A model generated the notes under the pieces. The model had not been told where the DNA came from. It saw only the letters and a list, made by a program, of their open reading frames with translations, and did not search any database. This document shows, in pieces, positions 14,906 through 22,757 of a DNA stretch of 32,298 nucleotides; positions within the stretch are counted from its first letter, which is position 1; each line of letters starts with the position of its first letter. This DNA comes from Oceanospirillum beijerinckii DSM 7166 (GTDB lineage: Bacteria; Pseudomonadota; Gammaproteobacteria; Pseudomonadales; Halomonadaceae): positions 1 through 32,298 of the forward strand of contig NZ_AULT01000059.1 of assembly GCF_000422425.1 (NCBI RefSeq), read 5' to 3'. The position numbers were made by a program, and so were the translations under genes.

Positions 14906-15182
14906 TTCCCGGCACTTTCTCTTTCATGGTTTTATTCTATATCAGCCCTATTAAATCATCTTTTAACCATATGATTTTAAAAAACTTTACCCCAAAAAGG
15001 CACACTCAACGTTTACCTGTGGTTTTTATGAACAAAATAGCCAGAAAAGAGAAAAAAGCCTTTAAGTTCATAAACTTCTGCCATCGAAATCTCTGATCTA
15101 TCGTTAACTCAAGTTCAACTTGCCATGAACGAATGAACAACTAACAACCAATAACGAATAAAAACAAATGAGGTTTTGAACC

Positions 15183-16223
15183 ATGAAAAGAACAGACAAC
15201 AACCCAGCTATCTCCAACCAAGTCTTCTCGACCACTCGTCGTACTCTGCTGAAAATGACCGCTGTCGCGGCTTGTACCGGCCTGTTTGCCGTGCCAGGTA
15301 TTGCCAGTGCGGACAGCAGCAAAGCACAAGTGGATAGCATTCACTTTCTGATTCCTGGTGGTGCCGGTGGCGGCTGGGATGGTACCGCTCGTGGTACCGG
15401 TGAAGCACTGAAAAAATCCGGTCTGGTGGACACTGTATCCTTCCAAAACCTGTCCGGCGGTGGTGGCGGTAAAGCCATTGCTTATCTGATCGAAACGGCA
15501 AAACAGCAACAGGGCACCCTGTTAGTTAACTCCACGCCAATTGTTGTGCGCTCTCTGATGGGGGTTTTCCCACAATCGTTCCGTGATCTGACACCCGTAG
15601 CCGCGACTATCGCCGACTATGCTGCTCTGGTCGTGCGTAACGACAGCAAGTATACCCACTGGGATCAGATTGTTGCTGACTTTAAAGAAAACCCTCGTAA
15701 TGTAAAAGTCGCAGGCGGTTCTTCCCGGGGTAGTCTGGATCACCTGGTACCGGCTGCAGCAATTAAAGAGGAAGGCCTGGACCCACGCGCTCTGCGCTAT
15801 ATCGCCTATGATGCCGGTGGTAAAGCGATGGCAGGCCTGCTGTCTGGCGAAGCCGATATCCTGTCAACCGGCCTGGGAGAAGCTCTGGAGATGAGCAAAG
15901 CCGGTCAGGTGCGTATTCTGGCCATTACCGCACCTGAGCGTGTCAGCGACGCACCGAATGTACCAACCCTGAAAGAGATGGGTAACAACACCGTATTTGC
16001 TAACTGGCGCGGTTTCTTTGGTGCCCCGGGCCTGAGCAGTGAAAAAGCGGAAGAGTACGCCAAGGTACTGGGTGATATGTATCAGACCGATGCCTGGGAA
16101 ACCGTACGTTCCCGCAATGGCTGGGTAAATGTATACAAACCTACCACGGAGTTCACCGCATTCCTGGAGAAACAGGAAGAGCAGGTTGGCACTCTGATGC
16201 GTGAACTGGGTTTCTTAAAGTAA
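15183..16223 (+). CDS. tctC: TctC-type periplasmic substrate-binding protein
   Basis: A 346-residue extracytoplasmic binding protein of the tripartite tricarboxylate transporter (TTT) family. An N-terminal signal carries a twin-arginine-like motif (TTRRTLLKM at about 18-26), then a hydrophobic stretch and a probable cleavage after ASA (about 43). Mature features are FLIPGGAGGGWDGTARGTGE, NLSGGGGGKAIAYL, the VAGGSSRGSLDHL loop and a C-terminal TAFLEKQEEQVGTLM helix, matching the family's two-lobed fold. It would deliver citrate-like or other carboxylates to TctAB; the exact substrate cannot be read. Its own 3' region contains palindromes that separate it from tctB, and abundant binding protein relative to membrane subunits is expected. 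Confidence 0.94.
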   Translation: MKRTDNNPAISNQVFSTTRRTLLKMTAVAACTGLFAVPGIASADSSKAQVDSIHFLIPGGAGGGWDGTARGTGEALKKSGLVDTVSFQNLSGGGGGKAIAYLIETAKQQQGTLLVNSTPIVVRSLMGVFPQSFRDLTPVAATIADYAALVVRNDSKYTHWDQIVADFKENPRNVKVAGGSSRGSLDHLVPAAAIKEEGLDPRALRYIAYDAGGKAMAGLLSGEADILSTGLGEALEMSKAGQVRILAITAPERVSDAPNVPTLKEMGNNTVFANWRGFFGAPGLSSEKAEEYAKVLGDMYQTDAWETVRSRNGWVNVYKPTTEFTAFLEKQEEQVGTLMRELGFLK

Positions 16224-16267
16224 GCCATTAGCTCTCAGCTTATACCAATCCGGAGAAATAATTGTAG

Positions 16268-16349
16268 GTCGGAAAAGCCGTAAGGCGCCTTCCGACAATA
16301 GCCAGCTATTGAGATCAATGTCGGATGGCGCTTCGCTTATCCAACCGAC
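16268..16349. repeat. REP-like palindromic doublet
   Basis: The first unit pairs GTCGGAA (16268-16274) with TTCCGAC (16290-16296) around a GC-rich interior. The second pairs GTCGG (16320-16324) with CCGAC (16345-16349), with GAT/ATC pairs inside and an AA bulge. Both units share GTCGGA-N-GGCGC, the look of enterobacterial and pseudomonad REP elements arranged as a BIME. They sit between two genes of one operon, a typical REP location. Only this copy is visible in the window. Confidence 0.7.
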
Positions 16350-16404
16350 TCTAGGCTATCAAAACACTTATCTGGAAAATTCATAAGCTAAAGCACTCAA
16401 AATT

Positions 16405-16461
16405 GATCAGGCCGGAGCAGCCCTTATCGCGTTCATCGTGTTGCCCCCCGGCCTGATCCCT
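16405..16461 (+). terminator. Long hairpin, possible attenuator between tctC and tctB
   Basis: GATCAGGCCGG (16405-16415) pairs perfectly with CCGGCCTGATC (16448-16458) around a 32-base loop, followed by CCTTT. The T-run is weak, so partial termination or 3'-end protection of the tctC message is more likely than full termination. Confidence 0.6.
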
Positions 16462-16573
16462 TTACCACCGCTGTGCGGCTATAACGCACAGTCAGATATA
16501 CGAACCTGAACCTGTAAACCTGTCCAAACTGTAAGCCAGGAGCGGGATTTCCAGTGCCGTTACGGAGCCTGTT

Positions 16574-17077
16574 ATGTCTGTATCTAAACCCGTGAATAAA
16601 GATCTGATCGGCAGCCTGATTTTTCTCGCGCTGTCGATCGCCTATGGCGCATCTGCGCAGTTAATCCCTTTCTACCCCGGTGACGAGTATGAGCCGTTTA
16701 CAGCCCGCACCCTGCCTTTTGCTCTGTCTGTTCTGGGTGCTGGGCTGTCTTTTTCGCTTTTGATCAGCGCCTTAAAAAAGACTTCAGAGGCCAAGCCGGA
16801 TCAACCGGTACTGAAGTCTGCACTGGGTTATGACTGGTCCACCGTGATCAAACTGCTGAGCCTGATGGTGTTTTACGCTCTGGCACTGAAGTGGCTGGGT
16901 TTTATTATCGCCACCACCGTGTTCCTGTTTGGCGGCTACTGGATTCTGGGCGAGCGTCGCAAAAAAATACTCTTTGGTGCCTCGCTGCCTTTTGTCGTTG
17001 CCTTCTGGTTTATGCTGACTCAACTGTTGGATATCTATCTGGCACCGGGTCAACTGTTTTCAGCGTTCGGAGGATAA
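16574..17077 (+). CDS. tctB: TctB-type small membrane subunit of the TTT transporter
   Basis: A 167-residue integral membrane protein with four hydrophobic segments: about 9-29, 44-63, 97-118 and 123-160, the last containing a positively charged loop GERRKK. TctB subunits are poorly conserved and usually about 150-170 residues with four helices, as here. It pairs with the large TctA subunit to take carboxylate from TctC and import it with a cation gradient. A GGAG site precedes ATG. It ends three bases before the tctA start, whose ribosome-binding site GGAGG overlaps the tctB 3' end, so the two are tightly linked. Confidence 0.9.
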   Translation: MSVSKPVNKDLIGSLIFLALSIAYGASAQLIPFYPGDEYEPFTARTLPFALSVLGAGLSFSLLISALKKTSEAKPDQPVLKSALGYDWSTVIKLLSLMVFYALALKWLGFIIATTVFLFGGYWILGERRKKILFGASLPFVVAFWFMLTQLLDIYLAPGQLFSAFGG

Positions 17078-17080
17078 GTC

Positions 17081-18619
17081 ATGCTTGATGGAATCTTAAC
17101 CGGCCTGTCGACGGCCATTATGCCAATCAACCTGTTTATGGTGTTTGTTGGCTGTTTTGTGGGTACTTTCATCGGCATGCTGCCGGGCCTGGGCCCTATC
17201 TCTGCCATCGCCCTGATGATCCCGATCACTTACGGTCTGGATCCATCCACCGGTATTATTTTGATGGCCGGAGTCTATTACGGTGCGATTTTTGGCGGTT
17301 CAACCTCATCGATTCTGATCAATGCACCGGGTTGTTCCAGTACCGTAGTGACCGCCTTTGACGGCTATCCGATGGCGCAAAAAGGTCAGGCGGGTAAAGC
17401 CCTGGCACTGGCTGCCTATGCTTCATTCACTGGCGGTACCATTTCCGCCGTGTTCCTTTTAGTCGCGGCACCGGCGTTAGCAAGCGTGTCACTCAGTTTC
17501 CAATCATCAGACTATTTTGCTTTGATGATACTGGGGCTAACGGCGGTCGCGGCCTTTTCTGGCAAAGGCCAGGTATTAAAAGCGATGTTGATGACGGTAC
17601 TGGGTCTGATGATCTCTACCGTGGGTACTGACCGCTCTAGCGGTGTGGAACGCTTCACCTTTGGCAATATCGACCTGATGGACGGTATCAGCTTCCTGCT
17701 ACCGGCAATGGCCACCTTTGCTCTGGCTGAAGTGGTGATGGCGGTACTGAAGCGTGATCATATGAAGGAAGAAGAGAACGAAGCCGATACCAGCCATCTG
17801 GGCAGCATGAAAGTGACTAAAGAAGAAGTAAAAGAGGTCGCTCCGACCGCTCTGCGTTCTTCTGTACTGGGCTTTATCGTTGGCGTACTGCCGGGTGCCG
17901 GTGCGACCATTGCCGCATTCCTGGCCTATGGTATGGAACGTAATCTGGCCAGCGTGAAAGAGAAACTGAAGTTTGGTACCGGTTCCCTGCGTGGTCTGGT
18001 TGCCCCTGAAGCGGCAAACAATGCGTCATCCTCTGGTTCTTTTGTGCCGTTACTGACGCTGGGTATTCCAGGTTCAGGTACAACCGCGATTATGCTGGGC
18101 GCACTGATCGCTTACGGTATTCAGCCCGGTCCACGTATGATGGTGGATAACCCGGATGTATTCTGGTCAGTGATCGTATCCATGTACTTCGGTAACATCG
18201 TACTGCTGATTCTGAATCTGCCACTGATTCCGTATATCTCTAAACTGTTGATGATTCCACGTACCGTACTGGTACCGATGATTCTGTTCTTCGCCATTAC
18301 CGGTGTCTATCTGGTGTCGTTTAACACCTTTGATATCTACATAATGGTGTTCTTCTGTATCGCGGCGATTGGCCTGCGCATGCTGAACTTCCCGATGGCA
18401 CCGCTGCTGCTGGGCTTTGTTCTGGGAGGCCTGATGGAAGACAATCTGCGTCGTGCACTGATGATCTCTGACGGCAGTTTATCCTTCCTGTGGGAGCGTC
18501 CAATTACCTTCGGCATTATGGTTGTGACAATTTTTGTATTAATTGCACCCATTGTTCAGAACTTTCTGCAAAAGCGCCGGTCAGAAGAACAGGTTTTAGC
18601 TGGTAACAGCCAAAACTGA
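17081..18619 (+). CDS. tctA: TctA-type large membrane subunit of the TTT transporter
   Basis: A 512-residue membrane protein with about a dozen hydrophobic segments, the transport channel of the TTT system. Family signatures are visible: GMLPGLGPISAIALMIPITY near residue 33, YGAIFGGSTSSILINAPG near 69, the second-half counterpart GVLPGAGATIAAFLAYGMER near 268, and a glycine-rich segment PLLTLGIPGSGTTAIMLGAL near 323. Its length is normal (about 500). It is the last gene of tctCBA and is followed at once by a strong terminator. Import is expected to be driven by the membrane proton or sodium potential, not ATP. Confidence 0.96.
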   Translation: MLDGILTGLSTAIMPINLFMVFVGCFVGTFIGMLPGLGPISAIALMIPITYGLDPSTGIILMAGVYYGAIFGGSTSSILINAPGCSSTVVTAFDGYPMAQKGQAGKALALAAYASFTGGTISAVFLLVAAPALASVSLSFQSSDYFALMILGLTAVAAFSGKGQVLKAMLMTVLGLMISTVGTDRSSGVERFTFGNIDLMDGISFLLPAMATFALAEVVMAVLKRDHMKEEENEADTSHLGSMKVTKEEVKEVAPTALRSSVLGFIVGVLPGAGATIAAFLAYGMERNLASVKEKLKFGTGSLRGLVAPEAANNASSSGSFVPLLTLGIPGSGTTAIMLGALIAYGIQPGPRMMVDNPDVFWSVIVSMYFGNIVLLILNLPLIPYISKLLMIPRTVLVPMILFFAITGVYLVSFNTFDIYIMVFFCIAAIGLRMLNFPMAPLLLGFVLGGLMEDNLRRALMISDGSLSFLWERPITFGIMVVTIFVLIAPIVQNFLQKRRSEEQVLAGNSQN

Positions 18620-18673
18620 CACAGAATTTACCTTCTGTGTATTTGGAATGGGTCGAGCATTCATAGCTCTGTT

Positions 18674-18706
18674 AGCCGGTGAATTTATTTCACCGGCTTT
18701 TTTTTG
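18674..18706 (+). terminator. Intrinsic terminator of the tct operon
   Basis: AGCCGGTGAA (18674-18683) pairs with TTCACCGGCT (18689-18698) around a short AT-rich loop, followed by a run of eight or more T. It is textbook on the + strand and lies between tctA and the convergent response regulator gene. Confidence 0.9.
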
Positions 18707-18726
18707 GTTTGGATTTTACGATAGCC

Positions 18727-19536
18727 TCAAGCCTTTAAACTATACCGCCGTTCGGGGCGACCTACGGTGCCATAATTGACATCGGCGATCAGCTCTTCGG
18801 TGCTGACCAGATACTCCAGATAACGTCGGGCTGTGGTGCGACTCACCCCTACCTTTTCCCCGACTTCTTCGGCATTAAAATCTTCCCGGCTGGATTGAAA
18901 CGCCTGACGGATCTTTTCCAGCGTTAAGCCATCAATCCCTTTGGGTAGTACCACTTTTTCTTGCGCACCCTTGGCTTTTTCCGCGGTATTTGCCTGACCG
19001 GATTGATCTAACGATGAATGCTCACCTGAAGCACGAGACAATAATGAGTCAGCAGAAGAGCCTAGTGTATTACCACGAGGCAAGAGCTGATCCACATCCT
19101 GCTGAGCCAAGTGTTGCTCTGCCTGCTCCTGCTGTAACAGTTGATCCATCTGTTGGCGATGACGAGCGTAGTTTTGCAACGCTGCCTGAAGACGATCAAA
19201 TACCAGAGGCTTTAGAATATAGTCAAATACACCACCGCGCAGGGCCGCTTGTAACGTGCTGGCCTCTTTTGCCGCTGTCACCAGGATCACATCAGTGGCC
19301 TGATTGCTGCCTCTCAGCTCGCTCAATAATTCCAGCCCAGTGCCTTCAGGGAAATGAATATCCAACAGCAGCAGATCCGGCTCTAATACTTCAACCAAAT
19401 CTCTGGCTTCTTCCAGCGTTAATGCGATAGCCTCCACCTGAAAGCCATCAATCTTTTCTACAAAACGCTGTTGTAACTCGGCGATACGCCGATCATCTTC
19501 GGCAATTACGATGCGATAAACCGCTGTGTCTGTCAT
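18727..19536 (-). CDS. CitB/DcuR-family response regulator
   Basis: A 269-residue response regulator. The receiver domain (about 7-125) shows the acidic pair in IAEDDRR, the phospho-acceptor aspartate in DLLLLDIHFPEGTG (about D59), and the conserved lysine in DYILKPL. A C-terminal helix-turn-helix (about 195-269) reads LPKGIDGLTLEKIRQAF then VGEKVGVSRTTARRYLEYLV, typical of CitB/DpiA/DcuR regulators. A glutamine- and serine-rich linker of about 70 residues separates them, longer than in most relatives (total about 225-240). It lies 86 bases after the kinase gene on the same strand, so the pair should be co-transcribed. It is the likely activator of tctCBA and perhaps of the porin gene. Confidence 0.92.
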   Translation of the reverse strand: MTDTAVYRIVIAEDDRRIAELQQRFVEKIDGFQVEAIALTLEEARDLVEVLEPDLLLLDIHFPEGTGLELLSELRGSNQATDVILVTAAKEASTLQAALRGGVFDYILKPLVFDRLQAALQNYARHRQQMDQLLQQEQAEQHLAQQDVDQLLPRGNTLGSSADSLLSRASGEHSSLDQSGQANTAEKAKGAQEKVVLPKGIDGLTLEKIRQAFQSSREDFNAEEVGEKVGVSRTTARRYLEYLVSTEELIADVNYGTVGRPERRYSLKA

Positions 19537-19622
19537 GGTGAGGGGAGAACCTTATCGTTATTGTTATATCTGCTTCCGTCTGTACTGATTGATACGGAAC
19601 CGTGTCCTTTATTATCGCATGC

Positions 19623-21323
19623 TTAGCCTGAAAGCGCGGGCATTTGTTTGGGAATATACACCTCTACCCGAGTACCTTGCGGACCCTTGCTATCCGTTTG
19701 TTCAAAGCCTTCGCCTTGTGTTTCAAGATCCGCATCCAAGGCTTCAAACACAATCTGCCCTCCCAATCGCTCCAGCGCACGCTGAACCAGGTAAAGACCA
19801 TAACCATGTTGCTCACCGGATTTACTGCTGACCCCCTTCTGTAACAGGGTTTGACTCAACGCCTCATCCACTCCCAAACCTTCATCTTCCACCTCAAAGA
19901 TCAGATCATTACCCAGGTCCGTCATACTCAGGCGTATCATCTTACCCTGGGAGTGCAAATTAGCATCCATCGCATTATCCAACAGGTTAGCCAGAATAGT
20001 GACCAGCAACTCGCGTGGAATCTCTTCCGGCAGATCCTGCATCTGGCTGTCGGGGTCCACCACCAGCATCATCCCCATCTCACGGGCCCGGTTGTATTTA
20101 CCCAGAATACAACCGGACAGCATCGGATCGGGCACCGCTTCAAGTAATAGGTGTAGCAGGGTTTGATGGTCTTTGGTTTCCTGTCCAATCAGATCAATCG
20201 CCTGATCATATGCCCCCACCTGAATCAAACCGGCGATGGTATGCAGTTTATTGGAGTATTCATGGGCCTGACTGCGCAGGGTATCCGCATAGATCTGCAT
20301 CCGGTTCAGCTGATCCATCAACTGATCCAACTCATCTTTTAACCGGAAGCTGGATACTGCACCGATCACCTGACCTTGTTGAATCAAGGGAATGCGGTTT
20401 ACCACCACCCGTTGTCCACCAATAATATCTTCCTTATCCAGTACCGCTTCCGCGCTGTGCATCACCTTCAATAACTGACTGTCCGGCAGCAATTCCTGAA
20501 TATTCCGCCCGTTCAGTGAGCGTTCAGGGTCCAACTGAAAAATATCCAGCGCCGTTTTATTAAACGTGGTGATCTGCCCCTCTGCGTTAATAGCAATAAT
20601 GCCCTCACGCACGGATTGAAGGGTGGCATTACGCTCCTGAAACAAGCGGGCAATCTGCTCTGGCTCGAAACCAAAAATCGCCTGTTTGAAGTAACTACTG
20701 ATCATCACCGCCAGCATCAGACTGATCGCCAGAGCGATACCCGCCAACCACCAAAGCTCTCTTTGATAGCCTGCTATTGTTGCTTCCACCTGAGTCAACA
20801 TAAAACCCACTGAAACAACACCTATGATCTCCGGCTCCGATGGACGAACACTGCCATAGTTATGACTTCCCTCTCCCTGGCTGACGGCATAAACCGGAAC
20901 CTTGCCACGGATAGAAAGGCCCAGACTCCCCTTGGCTTTCGATACATACTCCTCTCCGTACTGCAGCGCTCTGGCATTATCTCCGCCAACCATTTTCTTA
21001 CCAATACGGTTCGGTACAGGATGGGCATAACGGATGCCCTGACTGTCGCCCACGACAATAAAGCGGGCACCTACTGAAGCGCGTATCTCTTCAACCAATG
21101 GTTGAATCTGGCGGCTGTCGTTATCCATCAGTCCCTGGCGAATCTGGGGCAGCTTAGCCACAGCCCGAGCGGTACTCAGCGCCTGCTGCCCCATCTGTTG
21201 CTCTAAAGTATCCGACATAATATTAAGTGCCACTGCACCAATACTGAGCGTAATTAATAACGCAAAGCTCCCCAGAATAATCACCATTCTTGTTTTAAGA
21301 TTAAGAGAGATATCTGAGAGCAT
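19623..21323 (-). CDS. CitA/DcuS-family sensor histidine kinase
   Basis: A 566-residue membrane kinase. TM1 lies at about 12-35, a periplasmic PAS-like sensor at about 40-180 (IVVGDSQGIRYAHPVPNRIG is the recognisable part), and TM2 at about 190-210. A cytoplasmic PAS follows (about 230-330, EGIIAINAEGQITTFNKTAL), then the histidine region SQAHEYSNKLHTIAGLIQVG (His near 355). The HATPase domain has NLLDNAMDANLHS and the DEGLGVDE and GYGLYLV motifs. This HE(Y/F)xNKLHxIxGL box defines the CitA/DcuS group, which senses extracellular citrate or C4-dicarboxylates directly. The adjacent TTT transporter fits a carboxylate signal. It is divergent from the porin gene. Confidence 0.94.
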   Translation of the reverse strand: MLSDISLNLKTRMVIILGSFALLITLSIGAVALNIMSDTLEQQMGQQALSTARAVAKLPQIRQGLMDNDSRQIQPLVEEIRASVGARFIVVGDSQGIRYAHPVPNRIGKKMVGGDNARALQYGEEYVSKAKGSLGLSIRGKVPVYAVSQGEGSHNYGSVRPSEPEIIGVVSVGFMLTQVEATIAGYQRELWWLAGIALAISLMLAVMISSYFKQAIFGFEPEQIARLFQERNATLQSVREGIIAINAEGQITTFNKTALDIFQLDPERSLNGRNIQELLPDSQLLKVMHSAEAVLDKEDIIGGQRVVVNRIPLIQQGQVIGAVSSFRLKDELDQLMDQLNRMQIYADTLRSQAHEYSNKLHTIAGLIQVGAYDQAIDLIGQETKDHQTLLHLLLEAVPDPMLSGCILGKYNRAREMGMMLVVDPDSQMQDLPEEIPRELLVTILANLLDNAMDANLHSQGKMIRLSMTDLGNDLIFEVEDEGLGVDEALSQTLLQKGVSSKSGEQHGYGLYLVQRALERLGGQIVFEALDADLETQGEGFEQTDSKGPQGTRVEVYIPKQMPALSG

Positions 21324-21652
21324 GCTTTAACACCTTAAAAAACAGGGATATTAGTTACGACACACAATGACACAGGCATCGTTACAACTTGTAATATATT
21401 CTTTATAAATCAAATAGTTAATTTAAAGCAAAACTTTCACATTTTTTTCACCCGACTGAAATATTTCCCCATTATCTTGGCAAGCCTCTACTCAATCGCA
21501 GCGCAACATTGTTTTTTATTGTGTGACTAAGCAGTGAAACAAAAGTCTCAGGCACCTGGAAAGCCAGATATTAATGGCCCAGATGTTAATAGCCTTTGTT
21601 TCGCGACATAGAAATTTCGGACTTCGAACTACCTATATCTTTTGGGGGAAAA
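21324..21652. other. Divergent control region between the kinase and porin genes
   Basis: These 329 AT-rich bases separate the kinase start from the porin start and must hold both promoters. I see poly-T and poly-A patches, but no promoter pair or operator palindrome good enough to call. The porin ribosome-binding site, a GGGGGA run, is clear just before ATG 21653. Confidence 0.5.
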
Positions 21653-22582
21653 ATGAAAAAACTGGTTTTAGCTACTGCAATTTTAGCAGCTAGTGCAGCA
21701 GGTACAGCAAGTGCGGCCACTATCTACGAGAACAATGGCCTGACTTACAAACTGAAAGGTGATTTTCAGATCCAGCTGCGTCAGGACGTAGGTGATGACC
21801 AGAACCTGGACGTTGAGTTCGACGACCTGGAACTGAAAAACAGTGTTGTTTATGATCTGGGCAATGGCATGAAGGCCTTTGGTCAACTGGACTTCGGTTA
21901 CAAAAATGATGCAGAAGGCAAGTCTTCAGGCAGCCATCTGGAAGAAGCATACGTAGGTCTGGACTTTGGCAACGTAGCCGTTTCTATTGGTCAGCAAAAC
22001 CATGCAACTGACGACTTCGGTGTATATGCCGCTTACGAAGCCAGCTTATCAGAAGACGCGTTCGATGCTCAGGGCACCTCTGGTAACGATGTCATTCGTG
22101 CGGACGTCAACCTGGGTTCATTAAACTTAATCGCAACCACTGAGCTGGATGCGGAAGGCGAAAACAGTGAAGATGGCGAGTCTTTCGATCTGTTAGTTTC
22201 GACTGAACTGCAAGGTGTTGAACTGGCTGCCGCTTACCAGACCATGAAGACTGACGTTAATGCAGATTCTGTTGATACTTTCGGTGTCAGCGCTATGGCT
22301 GACCTGGGTATCGCTAAAATCGGTGCTGACTACTCATCTACAGATGATGTTCAAGACCAAATCAACCTGGTTGCTAAAATGGGTGTAGCTCAAAGCACAC
22401 AAATTGCCGTTGGTCTGAATAACGTTGACCCTGAGCAAGGCGATGACGTAACCGAATGGTACGCAAACGTAACATATAAATTCCCTCAACAGAAAAACGT
22501 AAGTGTCTTTGCTGAAATCGCAGACACTGACGAAGACAATGTTGATCTGGGCTACCTGGCAGGTCTGCGCGTTAAGTTCTAA
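21653..22582 (+). CDS. Gram-negative outer-membrane porin
   Basis: A 309-residue porin. The N-terminal signal peptide is MKKLVLATAILAASAAGTAS plus A (1-21), and the mature protein begins ATIYENNGLTYKLKGDFQIQ. Alternating hydrophobic beta strands, many acidic loops and a C-terminal phenylalanine (GLRVKF) are typical of trimeric 16-strand porins, although 309 residues is at the short end. I choose ATG 21653, which has GGGGGA directly before it and a perfect signal peptide, over the in-frame upstream codon at 21596, which would add 19 unrelated residues. The position next to the tct and CitAB-like genes suggests it admits the same carboxylate. The acidic loops make general cation selectivity another possibility. 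Confidence 0.9.
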   Translation: MKKLVLATAILAASAAGTASAATIYENNGLTYKLKGDFQIQLRQDVGDDQNLDVEFDDLELKNSVVYDLGNGMKAFGQLDFGYKNDAEGKSSGSHLEEAYVGLDFGNVAVSIGQQNHATDDFGVYAAYEASLSEDAFDAQGTSGNDVIRADVNLGSLNLIATTELDAEGENSEDGESFDLLVSTELQGVELAAAYQTMKTDVNADSVDTFGVSAMADLGIAKIGADYSSTDDVQDQINLVAKMGVAQSTQIAVGLNNVDPEQGDDVTEWYANVTYKFPQQKNVSVFAEIADTDEDNVDLGYLAGLRVKF

Positions 22583-22591
22583 ACGCGGCTG

Positions 22592-22625
22592 ATAGGTACA
22601 CTTGATCAATAGGTACACTTGATCG
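22592..22625 (+). repeat. 17-bp tandem duplication after the porin gene
   Basis: ATAGGTACACTTGATCA (22592-22608) is followed directly by ATAGGTACACTTGATCG (22609-22625). It lies between the porin stop codon and its terminator and looks like a recent slippage duplication. Confidence 0.85.
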
Positions 22626-22633
22626 AATGTCAA

Positions 22634-22671
22634 AAACAGACCTGCATATAATATGCAGGTCTGTTTTTTTT
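22634..22671 (+). terminator. Intrinsic terminator of the porin gene
   Basis: ACAGACCTGCATA and TATGCAGGTCTGT form a nearly perfect stem (22636-22663), followed by eight T. A textbook strong terminator, consistent with a highly expressed porin. Confidence 0.93.
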
Positions 22672-22757
22672 ATAGCCCGTGGCTGTATCGCATTATATTT
22701 TCAGGCCTTTGACGGCACTCTTAACAGCACTCTCTTTCCAATCAGTACTCAATCCAA

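Larger units (their letters stand above)
14331..15182 (+). other. Long gene-poor region upstream of tctC with a possible orphan transcription unit
   Basis: This 850-base region holds no gene I recognise. A 110-codon frame (14542-14874) starts with TTG, lacks a ribosome-binding site and has no family features; its stop lies inside a terminator stem. A 7-bp hairpin GGTTCAA/TTGAACC (14574-14593) occurs near its beginning. Two stacked terminators end it at about 14866 and 14900. An imperfect direct repeat, AAAAAAGCCTTTAA followed soon by AAACTTCT, occurs at about 14514-14540 and again at about 15051-15080, on either side of the segment. The tctC promoter should lie in the last 200 bases; GAGG precedes the tctC start. 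Confidence 0.4.
16224..16573 (+). other. tctC-tctB intergenic region with REP-like doublet and long hairpin
   Basis: These 350 bases contain no gene. They hold two REP-like palindromes (16268-16349) and an 11-bp perfect stem (16405-16458), listed separately. The last 15 bases give tctB a GGAG ribosome-binding site. The layout suggests mRNA stabilisation or partial termination after tctC. Confidence 0.7.

Noticed and set aside
21596-21652. Upstream start adding 19 residues to the porin
   Set aside because: ATG 21653 gives a textbook signal peptide directly after a GGGGGA ribosome-binding site; the extension would bury the signal peptide.
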